Under the pieces are notes generated by a model that was not told the origin of the DNA, did not search any database, and saw nothing but the letters and a program-made list of their open reading frames with translations. Of a DNA stretch of 59,857 nt, positions 23,659 to 31,834 are shown piece by piece. Source of the stretch: Spirochaetales bacterium (GTDB taxonomy: Bacteria; Spirochaetota; GWE2-31-10; MWDO01); contig JAFYAI010000031.1 of NCBI GenBank assembly GCA_017540815.1, positions 1 through 59,857 of the forward strand, written 5' to 3'. Within the stretch, counting starts at the first letter, position 1, and each line of letters begins with the position of its first letter. The position numbers and the translations under genes are program-made.

Positions 23659-24828
23659 TCACCACAAACTAAATCCCTGAAATACTATCGGTATCATCTC
23701 TGAGACAGAGATATATGTCAAGCCATTAAACTCTTTCGAGTAGAGATAAACCTGATAATAATATGTTTTATTATTTTTGAGTTTGACTTTGTTGCCGAAG
23801 TCATCGCTGAATGCTTTAAGCAGGTCTTTCTTGGATAACTCTTCACGCACCATAAGCAGCTTCGCTGTGCCGAGTTTCTGTATTACACCCTCATACTCAG
23901 TGTAGATGATAACTTCCATCCGATCTGCTTTCTCGCGGAAGTTCATATCCAGCACGATTTTATTCTTATCTGCTTCCAACTCCGACACAATCGGAAAACC
24001 ATAGTTAGCTCCTGATGTGTTGTTGAAAAAATCAACGATAGGTATCTCCCTTTGGATAATACCGCTGCGACCTGCATTAATCTGCAGGATATAATCACCA
24101 TTATCGAAGTAGCGCTTATGTCTCGTATCGCTGACAGTACCTGATGCCGTCGTGACAAAGCCGTCACGCTCAAACGGTATATCCCAAAAGTACTCTGCAC
24201 TTGGCGGTATAAGTCTGACCCACTGAATGCCGCTCTCACCATTAATCTCCGCATGAACAGACAGATATGTGATGATATTATCAGACTCATATCTCGTAAT
24301 CATCGGTCCGACTTGCAGATCGGCAAGTGACATACTGTTATCTACAGGACATTCGCCGATATATTCACTGTCTTGACCATTGTAATGTGCTGTCAGAGAA
24401 TACCGAAACAGCGGTATGCTGAAAGGACTCTCTATATGACACACTATATTGAAAAGATGTGCATCTGTTTGATTCGGTTTGACACCGTTCTGCCGCGTAA
24501 GCTCATTATTATCCGCATCATAGATCACATAGTCGATCGTGAATGTATTATCTTTATTGATAAACTCAAAACACAGATTATACCGCACATTATACATTGA
24601 CTCTGATGTGCGAACAGACTCCGAAACATCAAATGTAACATCAGCAGACAAGAAATCAAATGGGATGATAACTTCCGGTTCATCCGAAACAGTCGTCGTT
24701 GTGGCAGGATATTCAGACTTATTATCAGCAATCTGCTCCGCAGGATGCTGCCTGTCTTGAACTGACGGATTAGACTGACATCCGCACAACAGACAGACAG
24801 CAATTGCGAAATAAAAAAAGATCTTCAT
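23659..24828 (-). CDS. Lipoprotein of unknown function at the end of the che operon
   Basis: The 389-residue protein starts with a lipoprotein signal peptide and lipobox LLCGC (Cys near 17). The mature part is about 370 residues, Ser/Thr-rich at first, then beta-rich with no recognised domain (YNVRYNLCFEFINKD, VHAEINGESGIQWVRL). It should be anchored in an envelope membrane. It starts 31 bases after the cheY stop on the same strand, so it may be co-transcribed with chemotaxis genes. A role in chemotaxis is not implied by its sequence. Confidence 0.65.
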   Translation of the reverse strand: MKIFFYFAIAVCLLCGCQSNPSVQDRQHPAEQIADNKSEYPATTTTVSDEPEVIIPFDFLSADVTFDVSESVRTSESMYNVRYNLCFEFINKDNTFTIDYVIYDADNNELTRQNGVKPNQTDAHLFNIVCHIESPFSIPLFRYSLTAHYNGQDSEYIGECPVDNSMSLADLQVGPMITRYESDNIITYLSVHAEINGESGIQWVRLIPPSAEYFWDIPFERDGFVTTASGTVSDTRHKRYFDNGDYILQINAGRSGIIQREIPIVDFFNNTSGANYGFPIVSELEADKNKIVLDMNFREKADRMEVIIYTEYEGVIQKLGTAKLLMVREELSKKDLLKAFSDDFGNKVKLKNNKTYYYQVYLYSKEFNGLTYISVSEMIPIVFQGFSLW

Positions 24829-24859
24829 ACAACTTACTGTTAAACAGTTATGCCTAATA

Positions 24860-25279
24860 TTATTTAGTCAAAGCAGAAATGATACGATCCAAAACCTTAT
24901 TCCTGTCAAGAGGCTTAACGATATAGTTCTTAGCTCCGATCATAAGAGACTTACGAACCAGTTCCTCTTTACCAAGAGCAGTAATCATGATGATCTTAGC
25001 TTTCTTATCAAATGCCAATATCTGTTCCAGCGCAGATATTCCGTCCAAGTTAGGCATGGTAATATCCATAGTTACCATATCTACATTCGGTGCAAGTTTC
25101 TTGTAAAGATCAACACCTTCTACACCATCGTTAGCCTGACCTACTATCTCATATCCTTCACTGGTCAGTATCTGTGCCAACTGCTTACGGATAAATACGG
25201 AATCATCTACCAATAAAACCTTATATGGGGTACCGTCTTTTTTTATTCCCTGATTGTGTTCTTCTCGCTCACCACTCAT
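24860..25279 (-). CDS. cheY: Chemotaxis response regulator CheY
   Basis: This 139-residue single receiver domain has the acidic pair in LLVDDSVFIRKQL (Asp25, Asp26), the phosphorylated Asp72 in MDITMPNLDG, Thr100 in MITALG and Lys122 in IVKPLD. Phosphorylated by CheA, it should bind the flagellar switch. An N-terminal 18-residue polar extension precedes the fold. AAGGAG lies before the ATG. It follows cheX by 22 bases. Confidence 0.93.
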   Translation of the reverse strand: MSGEREEHNQGIKKDGTPYKVLLVDDSVFIRKQLAQILTSEGYEIVGQANDGVEGVDLYKKLAPNVDMVTMDITMPNLDGISALEQILAFDKKAKIIMITALGKEELVRKSLMIGAKNYIVKPLDRNKVLDRIISALTK

Positions 25280-25301
25280 GTTAGACTCCTTTTAGTCGTA
25301 T

Positions 25302-25763
25302 TTATTTCTCTTTTATACCTATGCTTATTTCTAACCGCCCCTGCGGTAATTCTATAGGAACTACCATAACCTCGACATTGTTGCCGGAGATCTGGATATT
25401 ATCACCTATAAACAATGCGGGCGGAGTAATATCAAACTGAAATCCGAGTTCCGTCAGCCAAGTTACTGCTTTGCCTGTTATCATATTAGCCAACTCGGTA
25501 ATAGTAGATACTACTAACTCGTCATACTCGGTCAGAGTCTCATCATTCATCGTGCTGGCGATCTTAAGCCCTGTCTCTCTCGACATATCGATAATGACTC
25601 GACCTGAGATTTGACCTGCCAGACCAACTATGACTGTTACACCCATTGCCGGACACATCTTCGGTCTGAGAAACAACTCTTCTCTTTTGACATACTCCGA
25701 CACTGTAGAACTCAAGACCTGAATGGCTGATTCCACAAACGGATTCACATACTCTACTCTCAT
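25302..25763 (-). CDS. cheX: CheY-P phosphatase CheX
   Basis: The 153-residue protein matches the CheC/CheX/FliY phosphatase fold, with one active helix carrying the ExxN pair (Glu90, Asn93 in TELANMITG). It removes phosphate from CheY-P; spirochaetes use CheX where enteric bacteria use CheZ. AGGAG precedes the ATG, nine bases after the cheW-cheR stop. Confidence 0.92.
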   Translation of the reverse strand: MRVEYVNPFVESAIQVLSSTVSEYVKREELFLRPKMCPAMGVTVIVGLAGQISGRVIIDMSRETGLKIASTMNDETLTEYDELVVSTITELANMITGKAVTWLTELGFQFDITPPALFIGDNIQISGNNVEVMVVPIELPQGRLEISIGIKEK

Positions 25764-25771
25764 AAGTACTC

Positions 25772-27112
25772 CTAGTTTTTCCTATATATAATCAAATGAT
25801 TATTCTCTACTTTGTCAAAGCCTTTCAGCTCTGTTATATGCTCATTGTCACCCAACACAAGCACACCGCCGGAAACGATCTTGCTGCTGACACCTGCCAA
25901 GAATGATCGGAAATCATCAGCAGACATAGCAAGAGATAAGTCTCTTGCAACAACAAGATCAAACACCCTGTTGTAACTTTCTATATTAGTTGCATTGTGG
26001 AACTCAAAGTATATCTGATCTGTAACTTCTCTCTTGATCTTATAGGAATTTTCACCGAGACGAACAAAATATTTGTCCTTGCTGATCCAAGACGGTATCT
26101 GACTGCTGCTCAATTCAAAGTTAGGTGCAGCAGAAATGGAAGACAGATTACTATCTGCGGCAAGCATTCGGACAGACGCTCCGTGTATCTGATCACAAAG
26201 CAGACAATACAGTGTATAAGCCTCATAGCCGCTGCCACAGCCAACATTGAGGACTCTTATCTCATCACTGCATACAGTCGCCAAATGTCTGATAACAGCC
26301 TCCGTAAAATAATCAGTATATGGCTTATCCCACATAACTCCTGTATACTGCGAAGCGAACTTGGCTGCCATATTCTGTGCTGTCGCTCCGTCAAGTTTCG
26401 GCATCTGCGTCAGGTTTGTCTCCTTTGCATAGTCTACATATATCTTAGTAAATGCTTCACGGTTAAACTCATTAATATGGACATTGGCAAGTTCCTCTGT
26501 CTGATTGCAGAAGAATGTAAAGAACTCCTCATTGAGATCTGTATCCTGCGGTAATGTCGAATGTTTAGCTTTCTCCTTATCGGAAAAGATATATTCTATA
26601 TCAAGAATGACATAGAGCCGCGAATTAATCTCGGCAACACCTGCGATATATCGCTCATTAATACCACCCAGCAGCGGGCTTGGCGGCTGTATATCTGATT
26701 TGTGCAGCGGTATAACCTGACTGATCTTATCTACGACAAGTCCTATCGAAAGCGAGTCTATCTTGATAACTATAATCTGTCGCTCCACATCAGCTGCGTC
26801 ATCAGACTCCAAATGGAACATCTTAGCGAGATTGATGATCGGTATGATCTCACCTCGGATATTGAGGACTCCCATTACGAAATCCAACGCATTAGGAATA
26901 CGGGTAAATCTCGACGCATTAATAATCTCTTTGACAGCCATAATATCGATAGCATAATACTGCTGCCCCAACATGAAAGAAACAATCTTGAAATCATATT
27001 CGTGAGATTTCTTGTTGGCCTGGCTACCGGCACTGACGAAGCGACCATTAGACTGCTGTCGCTGCATTAAGTCTTTGTAATTCAAATTTGATGCTGCAAT
27101 ACTGTCACTCAT
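25772..27112 (-). CDS. CheW-CheR fusion scaffold protein
   Basis: The 446-residue protein has an N-terminal CheW domain (about 40-185: VSFMLGQQYYAIDIMAVKEI, IPIINLAKMF, GLVVDKISQVIPL). After a linker, its C-terminal half resembles the CheR methyltransferase domain, with the SAM loop VLNVGCGSGYEAYTL and a late FDLVVARDLSLA. A variant CheW-CheR fusion is reported as a structural part of the chemoreceptor array in Treponema denticola. Whether this CheR half methylates receptors is uncertain, as the N-terminal CheR helical domain is not clear. It starts one base after cheA. Confidence 0.88.
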   Translation of the reverse strand: MSDSIAASNLNYKDLMQRQQSNGRFVSAGSQANKKSHEYDFKIVSFMLGQQYYAIDIMAVKEIINASRFTRIPNALDFVMGVLNIRGEIIPIINLAKMFHLESDDAADVERQIIVIKIDSLSIGLVVDKISQVIPLHKSDIQPPSPLLGGINERYIAGVAEINSRLYVILDIEYIFSDKEKAKHSTLPQDTDLNEEFFTFFCNQTEELANVHINEFNREAFTKIYVDYAKETNLTQMPKLDGATAQNMAAKFASQYTGVMWDKPYTDYFTEAVIRHLATVCSDEIRVLNVGCGSGYEAYTLYCLLCDQIHGASVRMLAADSNLSSISAAPNFELSSSQIPSWISKDKYFVRLGENSYKIKREVTDQIYFEFHNATNIESYNRVFDLVVARDLSLAMSADDFRSFLAGVSSKIVSGGVLVLGDNEHITELKGFDKVENNHLIIYRKN

Positions 27113-27113
27113 A

Positions 27114-29537
27114 TTAATTGTCCCCCACTTGTCCGCTCTTCAGTCCCAGCTCAATAAGCTGAGCCACATCAAGGATAAGACTTACTGTTCCATCACCGAG
27201 GATCGTAGCACCTGCGATACCCGGAGTGCTTGTGTATTTATCCTTCAGCGGCTTGATTACAATATCTTCTTCTCCGATAAGAGTATCTACCAGCAAGCCG
27301 ATCTTCTTTTCATTAGATCCGACAATGACAACGAAGTTGTTATCCGACTCCTCGTCTTTCGGGAAGTTAAACAGACGGCTAAGCCGCAGCAGCGACAGCA
27401 CATCCTCACGGACATTGATAACTTCGTGGTTATCTATCATCTTGATCTCATCATTCTTAACGCGGATACTCTCCATTACCGATGAAATCGGGATAGCATA
27501 TATCTCATCCTGCACACGCACCATCAGACCTTGTATGATGGCCAATGTCAGAGGCAGTTTAATCACAAATGTAGACCCTACACCCAACTCCGATATTACA
27601 CGGATCGTACCGCTTAGTTTCTCTATGTTCTTCTTAACGACATCAAGTCCGACACCTCGTCCCGATACGCTGGTTATCTTATCAGCTGTCGAGAATCCCG
27701 GCTCAAATATGAGATTATACGCATCCTTATCGCTGATCGACTTATCAGCCGGGATAACGCCTTTCTCGATAGCCTTGCGTCGAACTTTATCTACATCGAT
27801 ACCTCGTCCGTTATCTTTAACCTTGATCGTAATAAGGTTACCCTCTGAGAATGCAGCAAGATAAACTGTCGCAGGTGACTTCTTGCCGGCTTTCTCCCGC
27901 TCTTCAGGAGTCTCAAGACCATGATCAACGGCATTACGGATAATGTGGATCAACGGATCGATAAGATCATCAATCATTGCTTTATCGATCTCTGTCTCCT
28001 CACCTTCCATAACAAGCTCAACCTGCTTGCCGAGACTTCGGCTCAAGTCACGCACAAGCCGCGGGAACCGAGAGAATGTCTGCTTAACCTGCACCATCCT
28101 CACTCGCATTACACTCTCCTGCAGTGAAGATGATATTCTGTCTAAGTTCTGAGATGTGGTCTTAAACCTGTCTACAGAATTCTTATACTCCGCCATAATC
28201 GGATCAAATATATCTGCCAATGTATTGAAGTCCTGCTGAAGCAGTTTCTTCTCCTTGGCGAGGAGTTTCTCATCAGTAATATTGTTCAGAGCCATAATCC
28301 GCGGGAAGAACAGTTTGAACTTCTCTTTGAATTTAGCAGTAACTTCGTTAAATGAGTCAAGACTGCGCCCCATTATTACACCGACCTGATTGAATGTAGC
28401 CTTATTGATGACTATCTCAGATACAAGATTGAGCAGGTCATCGATCTTAGCAGACTCAACACGCAGCACAGACGACTGTGCATGGGAGTCATTCTTAGGA
28501 GCGGTGGCCTTAGCGGGAGCTTTAGACTCCGGTGCAGCTGCGGGCTTCGACTCTTTTATCTCTTGATTGATACTTGCAAAATCACTCTCTGTCGTCTTGA
28601 CATCATCAGCCTTGCTGCGGTTAGACTCTTCGCTGGTTATGGACTTCACAAGTGCCATTATATCATCATCTGCCGGTGCTGCCGCCTGCACAGTCTCGGC
28701 TGCAGGAGCATCGTCTTTATCGGCATCGCTTTCTTTCAGAACAGGGAAGACTTTAATATCCGTCGTCGTATCAGGTATCGTTGCATACTTAATGATCTCA
28801 TCAGCATCACTGCTCGTCGCTAAAATGTAAGCAACAGTAGGATGGAAATCATCACCATACAGTTCCTCGAAGTCAGGATAAGTCTTAACGACAGTACCGA
28901 TGTCACGCAGTGATGTAAACACCTGCACTGCACCAACCGTCCTCATCGGGTTAGTCTCATCGAATGCAACATCAACTTTGAACAGCGGCAGATTGTCAGG
29001 ATTGTTCTCACTGATCTCCAGCATATCATATTCGCTGAGAGTTACGGCATTCGCTGCTTTTGGCTTTGCAGCCGCCGGAGCAGGAGCAGGTTTAGCAGGC
29101 TCTTTCTTCGGAGCTGCCTTCTTAGGTGCAGAAGAGGACTTGCCTTCGCCGGCATCGACGATCTTCTGCAATGCTGCTGTTACTCCGCTGCAGTCATCCG
29201 AATAAACAGAACCGCTGCTGCGAGTCTCTACCATTGACTTGATAACATCGAGAGCCTGCAGAAGAACATCTACTATATCAGGAGTAATACTGACATGTCC
29301 ATTACGCACCTCGTCCATAGCATCTTCCATCAGATGAGTAAACTTCGCCAATTCATCCATCTGACATGTAGCAGAGCCGCCCTTCAGTGTATGTGCTGCT
29401 CTAAACAAAGCATCTATCGCTTCTCTGTCGGTGGGATCTTTTTCCAATACCAAAACATTATCCTCGATAACCTCTATCAAAGAATAAGCCTCGTCAAAAA
29501 AATCCTTGAGTAACTCGTCATCTATGAAATCGCTCAT
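27114..29537 (-). CDS. cheA: Chemotaxis histidine kinase CheA with extended P3 region
   Basis: The 807-residue kinase has an HPt domain with phosphorylated His49 in FRAAHTLKGGSATC, an Ala/Pro/Lys-rich linker (about 130-160), a P2-like region and a second linker. The P3 dimerisation segment holds roughly 60 more residues than the enteric form between LVSEIVINK and SSSLQESVMRVRM. P4 has HIIRNAVDHGLE, DNGRGID and GRGVGLDVVKK, and a CheW-like P5 ends the protein. It phosphorylates CheY in response to receptors. An extended CheA dimerisation domain is reported in Treponema denticola. AGGAG precedes the ATG. Confidence 0.95.
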   Translation of the reverse strand: MSDFIDDELLKDFFDEAYSLIEVIEDNVLVLEKDPTDREAIDALFRAAHTLKGGSATCQMDELAKFTHLMEDAMDEVRNGHVSITPDIVDVLLQALDVIKSMVETRSSGSVYSDDCSGVTAALQKIVDAGEGKSSSAPKKAAPKKEPAKPAPAPAAAKPKAANAVTLSEYDMLEISENNPDNLPLFKVDVAFDETNPMRTVGAVQVFTSLRDIGTVVKTYPDFEELYGDDFHPTVAYILATSSDADEIIKYATIPDTTTDIKVFPVLKESDADKDDAPAAETVQAAAPADDDIMALVKSITSEESNRSKADDVKTTESDFASINQEIKESKPAAAPESKAPAKATAPKNDSHAQSSVLRVESAKIDDLLNLVSEIVINKATFNQVGVIMGRSLDSFNEVTAKFKEKFKLFFPRIMALNNITDEKLLAKEKKLLQQDFNTLADIFDPIMAEYKNSVDRFKTTSQNLDRISSSLQESVMRVRMVQVKQTFSRFPRLVRDLSRSLGKQVELVMEGEETEIDKAMIDDLIDPLIHIIRNAVDHGLETPEEREKAGKKSPATVYLAAFSEGNLITIKVKDNGRGIDVDKVRRKAIEKGVIPADKSISDKDAYNLIFEPGFSTADKITSVSGRGVGLDVVKKNIEKLSGTIRVISELGVGSTFVIKLPLTLAIIQGLMVRVQDEIYAIPISSVMESIRVKNDEIKMIDNHEVINVREDVLSLLRLSRLFNFPKDEESDNNFVVIVGSNEKKIGLLVDTLIGEEDIVIKPLKDKYTSTPGIAGATILGDGTVSLILDVAQLIELGLKSGQVGDN

Positions 29538-29575
29538 ACATTCTCCTGAATGTGTATAAAATTATGACCAATTAC

Positions 29576-29604
29576 ATTCTACAAAAAAAATTAAAAAAAA
29601 TCAA
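29576..29604 (-). promoter_or_regulatory. che operon promoter
   Basis: On the minus strand TTGATT (29599-29604), a 17-base T-rich spacer ending in TG, and TAGAAT (29576-29581) form an extended -10 promoter 38 bases before cheA. Confidence 0.55.
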
Positions 29605-29677
29605 TCATTACTTTTAGAAAATATGAAAAAAGTTTTTTTGAAGTGTTTTTTTGTAGAATTTATTCGATTGTTTTTAT

Positions 29678-29797
29678 ATGGTTCTATTGATTATCGGCAA
29701 TATTTCTCTGACGCTTTATTTGCCCTATACGCCGCACATTTACCGTCTCTGCGACAATGATATAGATAAATACCGCGAAACAGAGATGCTCAAATAA
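29678..29797 (+). CDS. Doubtful 39-residue ORF
   Basis: The frame MVLLIIGNISLTLYLPYTPH and 19 more residues, ending YRETEMLK, lies alone in the gap upstream of cheA. It has no ribosome site and no recognised family. Local base composition is richer in GC than the surrounding AT-rich DNA, so it may be the remnant of a gene. Confidence 0.2.
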   Translation: MVLLIIGNISLTLYLPYTPHIYRLCDNDIDKYRETEMLK

Positions 29798-29940
29798 TAA
29801 GATGATATTCCTTTTGAAAATCTTTAAAAAAAACGAGAAATATTTGAATTTTTTTTAAAAAAACACTTGACTTTAATCAAAAAAAGTGGTATCTCATATA
29901 ATGAGAGAAAATTCTTTTTTAGATATACCACAAATGTAAT

Positions 29941-30090
29941 GAAAGGTCATTGCATACTTATAGTGCGGTCAGCCACGAAGCCGTGAGTGACGCACGCTCC
30001 ACAGATGTGCTTTCGGGAGGACGGAAGTAAACATAGAAAGCATGTCGAACTTAGATTATTAACCATTTTTTAATGTTAATGATGGAGGTA
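29941..30090 (+). ncRNA. Structured leader upstream of unknown gene pair
   Basis: GTGC (29963-29966) and GTCA (29968-29971) pair with TGAC and GCAC (29988-29995) around an inner CACG-AAGC-CGTG hairpin. Then CTCC (29997-30000) can pair with GGAG (30016-30019) around a CAC/GTG stem. A TTAA-CATT/AATG-TTAA hairpin precedes GGAGG at about 30084. The stretch is GC-richer than its AT-rich flanks. It is noncoding and matches no riboswitch I know. A TATAAT box at 29897-29902 may start it, but no good -35 is visible. Confidence 0.4.
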
Positions 30091-30095
30091 TGTAG

Positions 30096-30128
30096 ATGAT
30101 TTTATTCTATATGCTCAATGTATTCTGA
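30096..30128 (+). CDS. Ten-residue leader ORF (MILFYMLNVF)
   Basis: GGAGG seven bases upstream introduces an ATG with a ten-codon frame, stopping 110 bases before the 318-residue gene. Translation is inferred from the ribosome site only. Confidence 0.3.
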   Translation: MILFYMLNVF

Positions 30129-30238
30129 TTAAATATTTTTTTAATGGATTTAGACAATACTTATTTTTCAATAAGCAAAAGATCAGTTATTATATGAAGA
30201 AATTTCAAATAATCTTAGTAATTAAGAGGTATTAATAA

Positions 30239-31195
30239 ATGAAAATTTATTTATATACAGAATTATTAAACGAAAAATTCTTATACTTTAGTTTGAACCG
30301 TGAATTTCGGAGATATATTAAAAATCCGAATGATCCGGCAGCTAAGGCTCGTTGGAACTATGTGCTTACAAAAAACAATAATAATTTTATGAAAGGCGGA
30401 AGCATAAGACATAATAATAACGGCAGTATTCGTCTGAGATCTTCTGATGAAGAAATGAATGATTTTCTCTTTAGGTTAGATCAAGCTAAACAATTAGCAA
30501 ATAATCATGCTGCTAAAGTCAACAAGAATCGTGGTGGTGTATCGAAGTTTGATCCGAATATTGTTAATATAATTGATCGAGTCAAGTATGTTGATAAATA
30601 TGGGAATAATGTTAATGCACATCTCAACCAATCTAAAAGTTATACAACGATAAACTCAAATCCGATTGATATGTACTTGAGTAATCCTTTGCATAAGTAT
30701 CACGAAGACGATGGGCATTTAAACCCGAATCTTCGATATTACAAACTTCAAAATCCTGCATCAAAAGTTGCTGTTCTAAAAAATCGTTCTCATGACACAC
30801 AGGAACTTCAAAGACTTGATGCAGCAGCAGATTTATACGGGATTCAAGCTTATAATGAGTGGTGTAAACTTAAAGAAATGCCGTCAACATTTGAGTGGAC
30901 TACAGATAAAATGATACAAGATCGAAATAAGATACTGTATAAACAAAAATGTGGTCAGGTGGACGAACTTAAAAATAGTCAAAATAATCCTAAAAAGTAT
31001 CACCAAACACAAGAACGGATTATGAACGGTTTGCCAATTGATCAAAGGAATCCGTTTGATTATCAACAGTACATGAAATCAGATGAGAGCCAGCAATTAG
31101 AGAATACAGAACCTGAATTGTACAGGAGTCTGACTCAAGCCCAAAAATATGGTTATAAGCCTGATGAATATTATAACATAATAAAACACAGCTAA
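30239..31195 (+). CDS. Unrecognised hydrophilic Asn-rich protein, 318 residues
   Basis: The protein lacks a signal peptide and membrane segments and is rich in Asn, Lys, Tyr and Gln, with tracts such as KNNNNFMKGG and HNNNGS. The N-terminal 20 residues are moderately hydrophobic. No domain is recognised. The DNA is AT-rich compared with neighbouring housekeeping genes, which suggests acquisition. A long structured leader precedes it, a terminator follows, then a second unknown gene in the same direction. By composition and setting it resembles the LysM-toxin locus, but no toxin motif is seen. Confidence 0.6.
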   Translation: MKIYLYTELLNEKFLYFSLNREFRRYIKNPNDPAAKARWNYVLTKNNNNFMKGGSIRHNNNGSIRLRSSDEEMNDFLFRLDQAKQLANNHAAKVNKNRGGVSKFDPNIVNIIDRVKYVDKYGNNVNAHLNQSKSYTTINSNPIDMYLSNPLHKYHEDDGHLNPNLRYYKLQNPASKVAVLKNRSHDTQELQRLDAAADLYGIQAYNEWCKLKEMPSTFEWTTDKMIQDRNKILYKQKCGQVDELKNSQNNPKKYHQTQERIMNGLPIDQRNPFDYQQYMKSDESQQLENTEPELYRSLTQAQKYGYKPDEYYNIIKHS

Positions 31196-31210
31196 CCATA
31201 ACTTTTCTTC

Positions 31211-31243
31211 TCAGAAAGAGAGGCAACTCTCTTTCTGAATTTT
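31211..31243 (+). terminator. Terminator between the two unknown genes
   Basis: TCAGAAAGAGAG, loop GCAA and the complement make a 12-bp stem followed by ATTTTT. Confidence 0.85.
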
Positions 31244-31285
31244 TGACTTTTTTGAAACAATACATCTTAACATATAGGAGCATTT

Positions 31286-31798
31286 ATGAAATTTAAAAAA
31301 ATACCCGATTTACTTACAATCAAAGAAGGAGATCATCCAAATAAATCGGATTTTATTCAATTAACTATAAAGAATATTCACGGCAATCCGCCGAGACAAT
31401 ATACTGACGGTATCAGTGATGAGGCATTTATTCAGAATTATCAGGCTTATTTATACATTCCTTTTGTAACATATACAATCTTTAGTGAACCCGATTATGA
31501 GCCTCATACGAAAGAAGCAGATAAATTTAGGCAAAATCTTGGTTTAAGCCGCCGACAATTTGTATTGTCGAATTATCTATTTTCTTATGGAAGACAAGCA
31601 TATCTTGAAATGTTCGGAAACAAACTTGATAATGATATATCATTGTATAATGATGATATTCCATATCCTAATACAGCCGAAATCTTAGAAAGACTTCGCT
31701 TAAATGCAGAAGTCAGCCGCCGTTGTTGGGTTGAGTCCCACTTGGACGATTATCAAAAACAAGTCTACTTGAAAAAATACGGCAATAACTTAGAATAA
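31286..31798 (+). CDS. Unrecognised protein, 170 residues
   Basis: The soluble protein has aromatic-rich, charged sequence without signal peptide. Two similar phrases, AYLEMFGNKLDNDI and VYLKKYGNNLE, occur 65 residues apart and may mark an internal repeat. A GGAG site precedes the ATG. It follows the 318-residue gene behind a terminator. Partnership (for example effector and immunity or chaperone) is only suggested by adjacency and shared composition. Confidence 0.55.
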   Translation: MKFKKIPDLLTIKEGDHPNKSDFIQLTIKNIHGNPPRQYTDGISDEAFIQNYQAYLYIPFVTYTIFSEPDYEPHTKEADKFRQNLGLSRRQFVLSNYLFSYGRQAYLEMFGNKLDNDISLYNDDIPYPNTAEILERLRLNAEVSRRCWVESHLDDYQKQVYLKKYGNNLE

Positions 31799-31828
31799 AA
31801 AAAGACTCGCCGCAGCGAGTCTTTTTTA
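31797..31828. terminator. Bidirectional terminator before purF end
   Basis: AAAAAAAGACTCGC, loop CGCA and GCGAGTCTTTTTT lie between convergent genes. Confidence 0.88.
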
Positions 31829-31834
31829 TTCACT

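Noticed and set aside
29941-30060. Known riboswitch such as c-di-GMP-I (GEMM) or SRP RNA
   Set aside because: ACGCAC and GGACGG pieces recall them, but the conserved cores (for example the GCAAAG and GGUC-GGAAGG blocks) are absent.
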